Assembly (NCBI GenBank): GCA_947586185.1
Contig: CANPXN010000001.1
Span: forward strand, 1-64,000
Origin: an uncultured Clostridia bacterium
GTDB taxonomy: Bacteria > Bacillota > Clostridia > Oscillospirales > Ruminococcaceae
DNA length: 64,000 bases
Direction of reading: 5' to 3'
Shown: positions 8,888-16,882 of the stretch, piece by piece
How positions within the stretch are numbered: the stretch's first letter is position 1
How the letters are laid out: every line of letters begins with the position of its first letter
Notes under the pieces: generated by a model
The model's database searches: none
Told to the model about the DNA's origin: nothing
Seen by the model: only the letters and a program-made list of their open reading frames with translations
Translations under genes and position numbers: made by a program

Positions 8888-9661
8888 ATGAGCATTATAA
8901 AAAATGAAATACCAATATTGGAATTTGATAACGAGCAAAGTGCAGTTATTGATCCCACACATGAAAAAATTGCTATACCTATACAGCTTCCTAAAAAATG
9001 CGTTTTTGCCTTTCTTGGAGACTATATTGATGAATACGCAAGCAAGACGGACACACAAAAGGTAGCCCATTTTGTTAGTGCCACAAAGCTATTTCCCATA
9101 TACACAACCAAGTATAAGGGTGAGGAAATTGTACTTTGCCAAGCTCCTGTTGGTGCCGCACCTGCAGCTCAAATTCTTGACTGGCTGATTGGATACGGCG
9201 TGCGTGAAATCATTTCAGCGGGCACTTGCGGAGGACTTGATGAATTTCCAGAAAGCACTTTCCTTGTGCCTCGCCGTGCTCTACGTGACGAAGGAACGTC
9301 ATATCACTATGCGCCTCCCTCAAGATTTATGGATGTCAGCGAAAGATCGAGAAAAGCAATTGAAGAAACCATATTGGAACATGGTATGAAATATAGGGAG
9401 GTCATCACCTGGTCAACAGACGGATTTTACCGTGAGACTAAAGAAAAGGTGGAATATCGTAAAAGTGAAGGTTGCTCAGTGGTTGAAATGGAGTGCTCGG
9501 CTCTTGCTGCTGTTTCTTCTTTTCGGGGTGCAACTTGGGGCATGATACTCTATACCGCAGATAGCCTTGCCAATGTGGATAAATACGACATGCGAAATTG
9601 GGGCGGCAACGCTTATGAATATGCCCTTACCTTATGTCTTGATGCGGTTAGAAAGTTATAA
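8888..9661 (+). CDS. Nucleoside phosphorylase (PNP/UDP family)
   Basis: 257 residues of the PNP_UDP_1 fold. It cleaves nucleosides with phosphate to a free base and ribose-1-phosphate. Landmarks are the phosphate/ribose-side segment AGTCGGLDEF, the base-binding region TDGFYRE, and the family VVEMECSAL motif whose Glu contacts ribose. Whether it prefers uridine or purine nucleosides cannot be settled from sequence. Codon choice is less biased than pckA. The gene has its own promoter and is bracketed by two copies of a 17-bp half-terminator, suggesting the block was inserted between pckA and its original terminator. Confidence 0.88.
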   Translation: MSIIKNEIPILEFDNEQSAVIDPTHEKIAIPIQLPKKCVFAFLGDYIDEYASKTDTQKVAHFVSATKLFPIYTTKYKGEEIVLCQAPVGAAPAAQILDWLIGYGVREIISAGTCGGLDEFPESTFLVPRRALRDEGTSYHYAPPSRFMDVSERSRKAIEETILEHGMKYREVITWSTDGFYRETKEKVEYRKSEGCSVVEMECSALAAVSSFRGATWGMILYTADSLANVDKYDMRNWGGNAYEYALTLCLDAVRKL

Positions 9662-9704
9662 AGAGAACCAATTTTATGAAAGAAGTGGTTTTATACTATT
9701 CTTT

Positions 9705-9834
9705 CATCAACATATAGACAAAGTCTATATGTTGATGGTGCCGCAATGCGGCAGTGGCGGCGAAGAAGCTTAAGAAGCCGTTCAATACTAATCTTGTCAA
9801 AACTGTAGGTATTGACTGCCGCCATTCAGGCGGC
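9705..9834. repeat. Cluster of perfect hairpins after the phosphorylase
   Basis: Three stems occur in 130 bp: CATCAACATATAGAC/GTCTATATGTTGATG with a 3-nt loop (9705-9737), TGCCGC/GCGGCA (about 9738-9752), and GCCGCC-ATTCA-GGCGGC followed by TTTT (9818-9838). The last could terminate the phosphorylase transcript. The minus ORF 9696-9881 across this block looks like repeat-derived translation and is not called. Confidence 0.6.
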
Positions 9835-9884
9835 TTTTCCACTAGGCTTTGTCTAACGGTCAAACTTTGCTTTTTTAACATACT

Positions 9885-9911
9885 AAAGGGACGGCTTTAC
9901 GCCGTCCCTTT
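9885..9911. terminator. Bidirectional terminator between phosphorylase and rnfB
   Basis: AAAGGGACGGC-TTTAC-GCCGTCCCTTT is a perfect 11-bp stem with T-rich sequence on the plus side. It ends the minus-strand rnf operon (rnfB stop at 9922) and the plus-strand transcript. Its left half is duplicated at 8724-8740. Confidence 0.85.
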
Positions 9912-9921
9912 TTCTATTCAT

Positions 9922-10716
9922 TTACTGCTTTTCGCAGCAGGTTATCGCTCCGGTCGGACATGCTTCGTAGCATGCTCCGCAGCTGGTGCATTTTGCATAG
10001 TCGATAACTGCATGGAAATTCTCAACGTGAATAGCGTCATTTAGGCATTTCTTTTCGCAGATCTTACAGCCGATACAGCCGTTGCTGCACGCCTGTTTTG
10101 TGATCTTTCCGTTATCTGCCGAGGAGCATTTGACATCAATATGCTTTGTGACAGGCTTTATTGTAATAAGCTGGTTTGGGCATACCTTGGCGCATTTTCC
10201 GCAGCCGCCGCAGTTGCTGTTCACCACAGCTACGCCGTTTACAATACTGATAGCGTTGTTGTCGCACTGAGTAATACAGTCGCCGTAGCCAAGACAGCCG
10301 TAGCTGCATGCCTTGCTGCCTCCGTAGAACCTTTTGGCAGCGACACAGCTCTGCACTCCGTCAAATTCAAAGCGATGCTTTACTGCGTCACAGTTTCCGT
10401 TACAGCGTACAACTGCAACTTCCGGGATCATTTCAAGCGCTTCTGTTCCGAGTATGCCGCTGATCTTAGCGCTTACGTCAGGACCGCCCGGCTTACAGAG
10501 ATTTGTTGGAACGCCTTTTTCAACAATGGCGTTTGCATAGTCCGCACAACCGGCAAAGCCGCATGCTCCGCAGTTTGCCTGAGGAAGAGAGTCTGCAATC
10601 TGTTCTATACGCTCGTCAACCTTTACTTCAAAAACCTTTGAGGCAACGGTTAAAAGAACGCCTGCAAGAATACCGAGAATTGCAAATATAATTATCGGCA
10701 GTAAGTAGTTTGACAT
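9922..10716 (-). CDS. rnfB: Electron transport complex subunit RnfB
   Basis: 264-residue iron-sulfur subunit that takes electrons from ferredoxin and passes them into the membrane complex. It has an N-terminal membrane anchor (LLPIIIFAILGILAGVLL), then the 4Fe-4S motif CGACGFAGCADY, a second cysteine cluster in the middle, and two pairs of ferredoxin-type CxxCxxCxxxC motifs (for example CGGCGKCAKVCP and CTSCGACYEACP). It is the last gene of the cluster, 17 bp after rnfA, followed by the shared terminator. Length and order match clostridial Rnf (C-D-G-E-A-B). Confidence 0.96.
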   Translation of the reverse strand: MSNYLLPIIIFAILGILAGVLLTVASKVFEVKVDERIEQIADSLPQANCGACGFAGCADYANAIVEKGVPTNLCKPGGPDVSAKISGILGTEALEMIPEVAVVRCNGNCDAVKHRFEFDGVQSCVAAKRFYGGSKACSYGCLGYGDCITQCDNNAISIVNGVAVVNSNCGGCGKCAKVCPNQLITIKPVTKHIDVKCSSADNGKITKQACSNGCIGCKICEKKCLNDAIHVENFHAVIDYAKCTSCGACYEACPTGAITCCEKQ

Positions 10717-10733
10717 AGTTCTCTCCTTTCTCC

Positions 10734-11312
10734 TCAGCTGATAAGACCTGAAAAGGCCATAAAGCTGAGGGATACGATTGAAGCTGCTGCAAGAGTGCTC
10801 GGGATTCCTTTGAAGGTTGCAGGAATGTCAGCAGTTTCAAGCTTTGAACGCACTCCGGAAAAGAGTACAAGCGCAAGTGAAAAACCGATGCCGGCACAGA
10901 CTGCGTTTACTATGGATTCAATGAATGTGTAGCCGTTGTCGATGTTCAAAAGAGTTACGCCAAGAACCGCACAGTTGGTAGTTATAAGCGGAAGATATAC
11001 GCCGAGAGCCTTGTAAAGAGGCGGCATCATTTTCTTCATGACAATTTCAACAAGCTGTACAAACAAAGCGATAATCAGAATGAATGCAACTGTCTTGAGA
11101 TATTCAAGTCCGTTTGGCTCAAGAACAAGGGAGTAAACCGGATATGTAACGGCTGTAGCACAGGTCATTACAAATATTACCGCAGCGCCCATACCAAGAC
11201 TTGACGAAAGCTTTTTTGATACGCCCAGAAACGGACAGATACCCATGAACTTTGAAAGGACGAAGTTGTCAACCAGTATGGCGGACAGCATGATAATAAA
11301 AATGTTTTTCAT
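10734..11312 (-). CDS. rnfA: Electron transport complex subunit RnfA
   Basis: 192 residues, about six membrane helices. It starts MKNIFIIMLSAILVDNFVLSKFMGICPFLG; the VLSKFMGICPF segment carries the conserved cysteine of the RnfA/RnfE pair that holds an iron-sulfur cluster within the membrane. RnfA and RnfE are homologous with opposite topology and form the central channel. The start overlaps the rnfE stop by one base. Confidence 0.96.
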   Translation of the reverse strand: MKNIFIIMLSAILVDNFVLSKFMGICPFLGVSKKLSSSLGMGAAVIFVMTCATAVTYPVYSLVLEPNGLEYLKTVAFILIIALFVQLVEIVMKKMMPPLYKALGVYLPLITTNCAVLGVTLLNIDNGYTFIESIVNAVCAGIGFSLALVLFSGVRSKLETADIPATFKGIPSTLAAASIVSLSFMAFSGLIS

Positions 11313-11986
11313 TATTTATCCTCCTCCTTTTCAGCAGCCTTTGAAGCAGCTCCGCATACCGCTGCGTTAGGGCAGCCTGCACAGCCGATTTTCTGAGGAG
11401 GCTTTTTGCCGGCTATCTTATTTACAAGAGCGATTATACAGCCAAGTACGAAAAATCCTCCTGCTGGCATAATAAACACGGTCATAGGCTGGAATGCCTC
11501 AGGGAGAGAAATCCCCATCCAGCTTCCTGCGCCGAGAATTTCTCTTACAGAGCCCATAATAAACAGCGAGCCTGTAAAGCCAAGTCCCATTCCCAGAGCG
11601 TCGCATATTGACGGCAAGACCTTGTTTTTGCATGCGAACATTTCCGCACGTCCAAGGATAATACAGTTAACCGTTATAAGGCTCAAAAACGTTCCCAGCG
11701 AATCGTAAAGGTCAGGTACAAAGCCATGCAGAATAAAGCTTATAAAGGTTACAAAGCCGGCGATGATTACTATGTAGCAAGGGAGCTTTACCGACTTAGG
11801 GATTATGTTTTTAAGCAGCGAGATAACGATATTGGAGCCGAGCAGTACAAATGCTGTTGCAAGACCCATTCCAAGGCCGTTTATTGCCTGAGTCGTTACC
11901 GCAAGGGTAGGACACATTCCAAGGAGGCCTACTAAAGTTGGATTATCCTTTATAAGTCCCTTTGTAAATTCTTTAAGGTTGCTCAT
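11312..11986 (-). CDS. rnfE: Electron transport complex subunit RnfE
   Basis: 224 residues, about six membrane helices, with the family segment NPTLVGLLGMCPTLAVTT near the N-terminus containing the membrane cluster cysteine. It pairs with RnfA. The C-terminus adds a soluble cysteine-containing tail (KIGCAGCPNAAVCGAAS) beyond the last helix. Cys-rich RnfE tails occur in some Clostridia but their role is unclear. Overlaps rnfG by 4 bp and rnfA by 1 bp, so the set is translationally coupled. Confidence 0.95.
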   Translation of the reverse strand: MSNLKEFTKGLIKDNPTLVGLLGMCPTLAVTTQAINGLGMGLATAFVLLGSNIVISLLKNIIPKSVKLPCYIVIIAGFVTFISFILHGFVPDLYDSLGTFLSLITVNCIILGRAEMFACKNKVLPSICDALGMGLGFTGSLFIMGSVREILGAGSWMGISLPEAFQPMTVFIMPAGGFFVLGCIIALVNKIAGKKPPQKIGCAGCPNAAVCGAASKAAEKEEDK

Positions 11987-12501
11987 TTCAGTATCGCCTC
12001 CTTGTTCTCATTATAGGTTTCTATTGCAATGTCAACTGCGTTTTTCATTCCCTTTGAGGAGTATGTTGCACCTGTGATAGGGCTGAAATCGTAATCCGTT
12101 GATGACTGACCTAAAAACTGTTCACGGAAGCTTTTATCGTCCTGAACCTTAGTTCCGAGTCCTGGAGTTTCTCCGCAGGCTACAATTCCCACGCCGCAGG
12201 TCTTTCCCTCTGTGTCTATTCCTATTAAAAGCTGTAGACCGCCCTTTGAATAGCCGTCAACAGTGATATCAAATATCACACGACCGCTGTCGTCACGGAT
12301 AACCTGATTTACCTTGTCGTAGGTCTGGTCGACCACTGTGTATTCAGCCTCACCAAAGGTTTCTTCAAGGCTTGATTGGAGCTTGTTCTGCTGAGCCTCG
12401 GCAACCTTGTCTTTTGTAAGCTCATTTGCCATGGCAAGGAGTCCACTTACTATAACGCATATAATGGTCAGTACCAGAGGAGGCATAATTTTGCTTTTCA
12501 T
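11983..12501 (-). CDS. rnfG: Electron transport complex subunit RnfG (FMN-binding)
   Basis: 172 residues: one N-terminal membrane helix, then an extracytoplasmic FMN-binding domain. The flavinylation motif is visible as SPITGATYSS, where the threonine of TGAT receives FMN through a phosphoester bond made by ApbE, encoded upstream in the same cluster. The start abuts the rnfD stop exactly. Confidence 0.95.
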   Translation of the reverse strand: MKSKIMPPLVLTIICVIVSGLLAMANELTKDKVAEAQQNKLQSSLEETFGEAEYTVVDQTYDKVNQVIRDDSGRVIFDITVDGYSKGGLQLLIGIDTEGKTCGVGIVACGETPGLGTKVQDDKSFREQFLGQSSTDYDFSPITGATYSSKGMKNAVDIAIETYNENKEAILK

Positions 12502-13479
12502 TTATTCAGCCTCCTTTTTGATCTTTTTAGCTCCTAAAGGCTTTGTCATTGTAAATGCGTCAATGTACGGAGTTACAATGTTCATAAGGAGTATTGAGAA
12601 GGAAACGCCCTCAGGATAGCTGCCGAATTGCCTTATGAGGAAGGTGATAACGCCGCAGCCTATTCCGAAAATGAGCTTTCCGAGAGATGTTACCGGGGTT
12701 GTTACATAATCAGTCGCCATGAAGAATGCGCCTAAAATAAGGCCTCCGGAAAGGAGCTGATACAGAACATCATTTCCGGCAATAAGATTTAAAAGAGCAA
12801 CTGTTCCTATGAATGCAACAGGAGTTACAGGGGAAATAATTCCTCTTATTATAAGGTATATGCCGCCGATCAAAAGAGCAAGAGCGCATGTTTCACCGAT
12901 ACAGCCGCCAACGTTTCCAAGGAATAGATCTTTATATGACGCCGTTTCTGTTACAAGGGGAGTAGGTCCTGTAAAGACTGTGTTTCCTGCGATCTCAATT
13001 GAACCTGTGGCTCCGGCAGGCATATTTTCATTAACGTTCCAATTAAATGGTATTGCCCAAGTGGTCATGTTTGTCGTAAAGGAAAGCATCAGAACGATAC
13101 GTCCTACGATCGCCGGGTTTGCAAAGTTTTGTCCAAGTCCTCCGAAGAGCTGTTTTACAATTACGATAGCAATAAAGCAGCCTATGATAGCCTGCCAGAA
13201 AGGAATTGTTACCGGCAGATTCAGCGCAAGGAGAAGTCCTGTTACAGCGGCGCTCAGGTCGGTAATGGTCTGTTCCCTTTTCATTATTATTCTTGTTACT
13301 CCCTCAAAGCATGCGCTTGCCGCCATGCAGAGCAGGATCAGCAGCAATGCTCTCAGCCCAAATATGATACATGAGGCGATCACTGCCGGCAGAAGAGATA
13401 CTAAAACGCAAAGCATAATGCGCTGAGTGCTCATGCTGCCCTTTACATGAGGGGAGGGTGATACTGTCAGATTATTCAA
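12502..13479 (-). CDS. rnfD: Electron transport complex subunit RnfD
   Basis: Membrane subunit homologous to NqrB, with about ten helices. The ORF track starts at 13524, inside rnfC. A TTG at 13479-13477 (NNLTVSPSPH) with AAAGGCGGG six bases upstream is the better start, giving 325 residues and removing the overlap with rnfC. The segment TGPTPLVTE resembles the S/TGATPL flavinylation site of RnfD/NqrB, with proline in place of alanine. That assignment is by family analogy. Confidence 0.93.
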   Translation of the reverse strand: MNNLTVSPSPHVKGSMSTQRIMLCVLVSLLPAVIASCIIFGLRALLLILLCMAASACFEGVTRIIMKREQTITDLSAAVTGLLLALNLPVTIPFWQAIIGCFIAIVIVKQLFGGLGQNFANPAIVGRIVLMLSFTTNMTTWAIPFNWNVNENMPAGATGSIEIAGNTVFTGPTPLVTETASYKDLFLGNVGGCIGETCALALLIGGIYLIIRGIISPVTPVAFIGTVALLNLIAGNDVLYQLLSGGLILGAFFMATDYVTTPVTSLGKLIFGIGCGVITFLIRQFGSYPEGVSFSILLMNIVTPYIDAFTMTKPLGAKKIKKEAE

Positions 13480-13495
13480 ATTTGTCCCGCCTTTC

Positions 13496-14773
13496 TTATG
13501 TTCTTGGTAAAAGAGCTTTTGCAAGCTGATTTATTTCCGCAAGCTTTCTTGACGCTGGACAGACATATGTACAGCAGCCGCAGTTCATGCAGAGGTTTAC
13601 CTTCAGCTTCTGAAGCGCTTTAATGTCCCTTGCATGATATGCCTTTTCAAGCTCGGTAGGCATAAGCTTTAAAGGACAGGCTTTTATACAGCGTCCGCAG
13701 CGGATACAGTTTGTTTCCTTAGGCTCAGATATTTTTTCAAAGGCAAGGACTGCGTTGCTGCTCTTGCCGAGAGGAGCTTCAAGATCAAAGCCGCACATAC
13801 CCATCATTGGTCCGCCGAGAATGAGCTTTTTGAGCCTTTCGGTATCGCAGCCGGCAAAGTCAAGGACCTCTCTTACCGATGTTCCCACCGGAACGATCAC
13901 GTTGCAAGGCTTTGAAACGATATCTCCGTCAACGGTAACTCTTCTTTCAGTAAGAGGCATACCGGTCTTTATATAGCGGTGAATCTCAGCCGCCGTTGAG
14001 ATGTTTGAAACAATTACGCCCTGATCGGATGGGAGCTGACCCTCGCCTACGATTCTTCCCAGAACATTGTAGATCATTACCTTTTCAGCGCCCTGAGGGT
14101 ATGTGGACGGAAGAGTGTATACGGATATTTCCGGATATTTTTCCACCTTTTCAGTAAGCAACTTAATAGCCTCCGGCTTATTGTTTTCAATGCCTATGTA
14201 AGCTTTTGGAATATTAAGCCATTTCAGTATAAGTCTTATCCCCTCGATAATATCGTCAGGACATTCCATCATTTCACGGTAGTCCGAGGTTATGTAAGGC
14301 TCACATTCAGCTCCGTTTATAACAAGGGTATCCACCGGTGTTTTAGGACAGAGCTTGATATGCGTCGGGAAGCCTGCGCCTCCAAGGCCTGTAAGACCGC
14401 ACTGCTTTACAGCGCTTACAAAGTCCTCTTTTGAGTTTACCACAGGGGGCTTTACCTCCTCGGAAACAGTCTGGTTTCCGTCGGTTTCAATTGTTACAGC
14501 TTTGCAGCTTCTGCCGTTTGCAAGCTTAATGTCAGAAACAGCCTTTACTGTTCCCGATACGCTTGAATGAACCGGAACTGACATAAATGCGTCGGTATCG
14601 CCGATCTTCTGACCGACTAAAACGCTGTCTCCCGGCTTTACGAACGGTGTGCAGGGCGCTCCCATGTTCATCACCATAGGGATAACCACTGTCTTAGGGA
14701 GTGGCAGCCTTACAGTTTTGAAGTCCTGTGTGCCCTTATGGTGGGATAAGCGTACTCCGCCAAGTTTTTTCAT
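13496..14773 (-). CDS. rnfC: Electron transport complex subunit RnfC
   Basis: 425-residue peripheral subunit with the NADH/FMN-binding SLBB-type fold and a C-terminal pair of 4Fe-4S motifs, CIRCGRCIKACP and CMNCGCCTYVCP. The glycine-rich nucleotide-binding stretch GLTGLGGAGFPTHIKL is conserved. It is the NAD-facing end of the complex and the first rnf gene. It lies one base after the Gx transporter. Confidence 0.96.
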   Translation of the reverse strand: MKKLGGVRLSHHKGTQDFKTVRLPLPKTVVIPMVMNMGAPCTPFVKPGDSVLVGQKIGDTDAFMSVPVHSSVSGTVKAVSDIKLANGRSCKAVTIETDGNQTVSEEVKPPVVNSKEDFVSAVKQCGLTGLGGAGFPTHIKLCPKTPVDTLVINGAECEPYITSDYREMMECPDDIIEGIRLILKWLNIPKAYIGIENNKPEAIKLLTEKVEKYPEISVYTLPSTYPQGAEKVMIYNVLGRIVGEGQLPSDQGVIVSNISTAAEIHRYIKTGMPLTERRVTVDGDIVSKPCNVIVPVGTSVREVLDFAGCDTERLKKLILGGPMMGMCGFDLEAPLGKSSNAVLAFEKISEPKETNCIRCGRCIKACPLKLMPTELEKAYHARDIKALQKLKVNLCMNCGCCTYVCPASRKLAEINQLAKALLPRT

Positions 14774-14774
14774 T

Positions 14775-15278
14775 TTATCCTCCTTTGTTTACTGTTGTTT
14801 TCAGCTTTGAAAATGCAGGCATAAGAACTCTCAGGCATATGCCCGAGGCGCATCCTGCTATACAACCGGAAATAATCAGCACAGGCAGATACGCCGCTAC
14901 CGCTTTTGTTTTAAGAATGATACAAGCGGCTGCAAGCTGAGCCATGTTATGAGCTATACCTCCGGAAATGCTGTTAAAAAGCAATGATGCCTTTGTTCTT
15001 CTGAAGAGCAAAAGCATTAGCAGAAAAGATAAGATTCCGCCTGAAACAGACATACAGAATGCTGTCAGTCCTCTTGTAAGCAGGACAAACAGCGATTTCA
15101 GAATACATATTGAAAAAGCGGAACCCGTTCCTATGTATATTATAGCATACATAATAATTATATTTGAAAAGCCCGGCTTTACCCCAAGGGGGAGCGGGAA
15201 TAGGTTTTCTATTGCCGATACTGCAACTGCAAGAGCAAGCAGCAGACCGTTATAAGCGATTTTTCGGGTTTTCTTCAT
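14775..15278 (-). CDS. Gx transporter family membrane protein
   Basis: 167 residues, five or six hydrophobic helices; the start LLLALAVAVSAIENLFPLPLGVKPGFSN is typical of the Gx/HepI-like ECF-S-related family. Genes of this family commonly accompany apbE, NusG-II and rnf genes. They are proposed to help supply the flavin precursor for extracytoplasmic flavinylation; that role is inferred from context. It lies between the NusG-II gene and rnfC with 1-3 bp gaps. Confidence 0.8.
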   Translation of the reverse strand: MKKTRKIAYNGLLLALAVAVSAIENLFPLPLGVKPGFSNIIIMYAIIYIGTGSAFSICILKSLFVLLTRGLTAFCMSVSGGILSFLLMLLLFRRTKASLLFNSISGGIAHNMAQLAAACIILKTKAVAAYLPVLIISGCIAGCASGICLRVLMPAFSKLKTTVNKGG

Positions 15279-15281
15279 AAG

Positions 15282-15665
15282 CTATCCAGTCTTTACTGAG
15301 GACGGCGCTTTTCCGTCCTTTATTTCAATAACAAGCTTTTTTGGCAGACATACTATCGTTTCGCCGGGAGAAGCTATAAACCCAGTATTTACACATATCT
15401 GATTTTTGCAGTTCGATGACTTTATCCGGATTTTCTCATCCTTTATTTCAAACACCGGACCTTGTATTTCCTTTAGTGTGAACTCTCCGTCCGCAGTCTT
15501 GGAAAGATCAATTTCACTTACGATTTTTTCGTTTACGGAGATACTTGCAATACAGCGTTCAGAGCTGACTGAATGCCTGAAAAGCAGAAATCCTGCCGCA
15601 GCAAGAATTATCACGGCGATTATTATAATATCGCTCTTCCTTGCAAACACGGTATTATTCTTCAT
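15282..15665 (-). CDS. NusG domain II-containing extracytoplasmic protein
   Basis: 127 residues: a single N-terminal membrane anchor (DIIIIAVIILAAAGFLLF) then a small beta-rich NusG_II domain with the paired cysteines of SSNCKNQICVNTGFI. Despite the name it is not a transcription factor. Such proteins recur beside ApbE and Rnf and probably aid flavin transfer or assembly outside the membrane. Overlaps apbE by 11 bp. Confidence 0.82.
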   Translation of the reverse strand: MKNNTVFARKSDIIIIAVIILAAAGFLLFRHSVSSERCIASISVNEKIVSEIDLSKTADGEFTLKEIQGPVFEIKDEKIRIKSSNCKNQICVNTGFIASPGETIVCLPKKLVIEIKDGKAPSSVKTG

Positions 15666-16656
15666 AGGACAGGTCCTTTTTCACAAATTCAAGTCCTGGA
15701 CTTACATAGAGCTTTTTGTTTTTATCTGCGGCTATGATTTTGTAGTCTTGAGCGTTAAGATGCTTTTCTATGCCCTTTGTGCCCTCAATGAAGACCTGAG
15801 TGGATATAAAATCCGAGAGAAGACCGCTTTCGGCGAAAACTGTTACTGTAGTAATATCGCTTTCGGAGGGATAGCCTGTTTCAGTATCCATTATGTGACA
15901 GTATTTTTTTCCGTCTGCTTCAAAGTATCTCTCATACCCTCCTGATGTTGAAAGAAAGCATGGCTTCGTCCTTACTCTACCAAGAACTCCTCCGCTTTCA
16001 GGCTCTTTTATGTCAACGTTGAAGTATCCGTTTTCGCCGTCTCCGTAAAGCAATACGGATGAGCCGGTGGACACGATAGTATCACTGCTGTCATCTATAT
16101 CTTTCAGAAAAGCTTTTACACGGTCGAGGGCGATGCCTTTTGCAACAGCGCCAAAGTCAAGCTTTGCTCCGTTTTGGAGAGTGACGCTGTTTCCGCTTAC
16201 TTTTATATTGTCTATGCCCACTGTTTCAAGTGCAGCGTCAATGTCCTTTTCAGACGGAACGGACGGATTTTCAGAGTCAATGTTCCACAGGAGCGTAAGA
16301 CCTCCTGCTGTGATGTCAACGCTGCTCCCGTATTCCCTATTGAGATTAAGGATATTGTTTAAGCCTCGTATCAGCTCATCTGAGCAGTTTTCAAGGCCTC
16401 CGCTTTCGTTGAGTCTTGCAGCTTCGCCGTTTTCACTGCGACAGTCGTATACGGCTTCAAGGCTTTTGAAAATATCCCTTGTATCCTTGCATACGTCTAT
16501 ATCCGACCGGACAGATACGACCGTGTCCATTGAAAAAAAGGTATCTTCATAGACGGTATGTCTGTTCGCTTGAAAATATATTATCGCTGAGGCTATTACC
16601 GCTGCTGATATGGCTGCGGCAGCAATAAGTGGTTTAAGGCTTTTTTTCAAAAACAT
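15655..16656 (-). CDS. apbE: FAD:protein FMN transferase ApbE
   Basis: 333 residues. It hydrolyses FAD and attaches FMN to threonine in target proteins, here most likely RnfG and RnfD encoded downstream. N-terminal membrane or lipoprotein-type segment (LIAAAAISAAVIASAIIYF), then the ApbE fold: FFSMDTVVSV near the start, DFGAVAKGIALDRV in the middle, and STSGGYERYF with YCHIMDTETGYP toward the C-terminus. It is the first gene of the cluster. A -10-like TATTAT lies on the minus strand at 16696-16691, immediately beside the MITE-like element. Confidence 0.94.
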   Translation of the reverse strand: MFLKKSLKPLIAAAAISAAVIASAIIYFQANRHTVYEDTFFSMDTVVSVRSDIDVCKDTRDIFKSLEAVYDCRSENGEAARLNESGGLENCSDELIRGLNNILNLNREYGSSVDITAGGLTLLWNIDSENPSVPSEKDIDAALETVGIDNIKVSGNSVTLQNGAKLDFGAVAKGIALDRVKAFLKDIDDSSDTIVSTGSSVLLYGDGENGYFNVDIKEPESGGVLGRVRTKPCFLSTSGGYERYFEADGKKYCHIMDTETGYPSESDITTVTVFAESGLLSDFISTQVFIEGTKGIEKHLNAQDYKIIAADKNKKLYVSPGLEFVKKDLSYEE

Positions 16657-16702
16657 AAAAAACCCCTTTTATTTTTACAGGAAAAATGCTATAATAGGTT
16701 TA

Positions 16703-16882
16703 TTAAGGCAACACCGCACAAAGATTGTGCGCAGATTGCGCAGTCAGATTTTTTGTCAGATTGCATAAAAAGCTCGCAGGCATACTGGCGTATGTCAAGA
16801 GATTTTTGTGTGATATGACGGAAAATCTGCTAACAAGATGTGTGCAAAGCCGTCAGGCGCGCTTTGTGCGGTGTTGCCTTAA
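16703..16882. mobile_element. MITE-like element with 21-bp perfect terminal inverted repeats
   Basis: A 180-bp block begins TTAAGGCAACACCGCAC and ends with its exact reverse complement. The 21-bp arms (16703-16723 and 16862-16882) include terminal TTAA. The interior is non-coding with short repeats (two GTCAGATT copies, CATAC-TGGC-GTATG). No transposase is present, fitting a miniature element mobilised in trans. Its right end overlaps the last two codons of the XRE gene and its left end lies 6 bp from the apbE -10-like box. Confidence 0.85.

Noticed and set aside
9696-9881. Minus-strand ORF in the phosphorylase-rnf spacer
   Set aside because: Spans several perfect hairpins; looks like translated repeat DNA.
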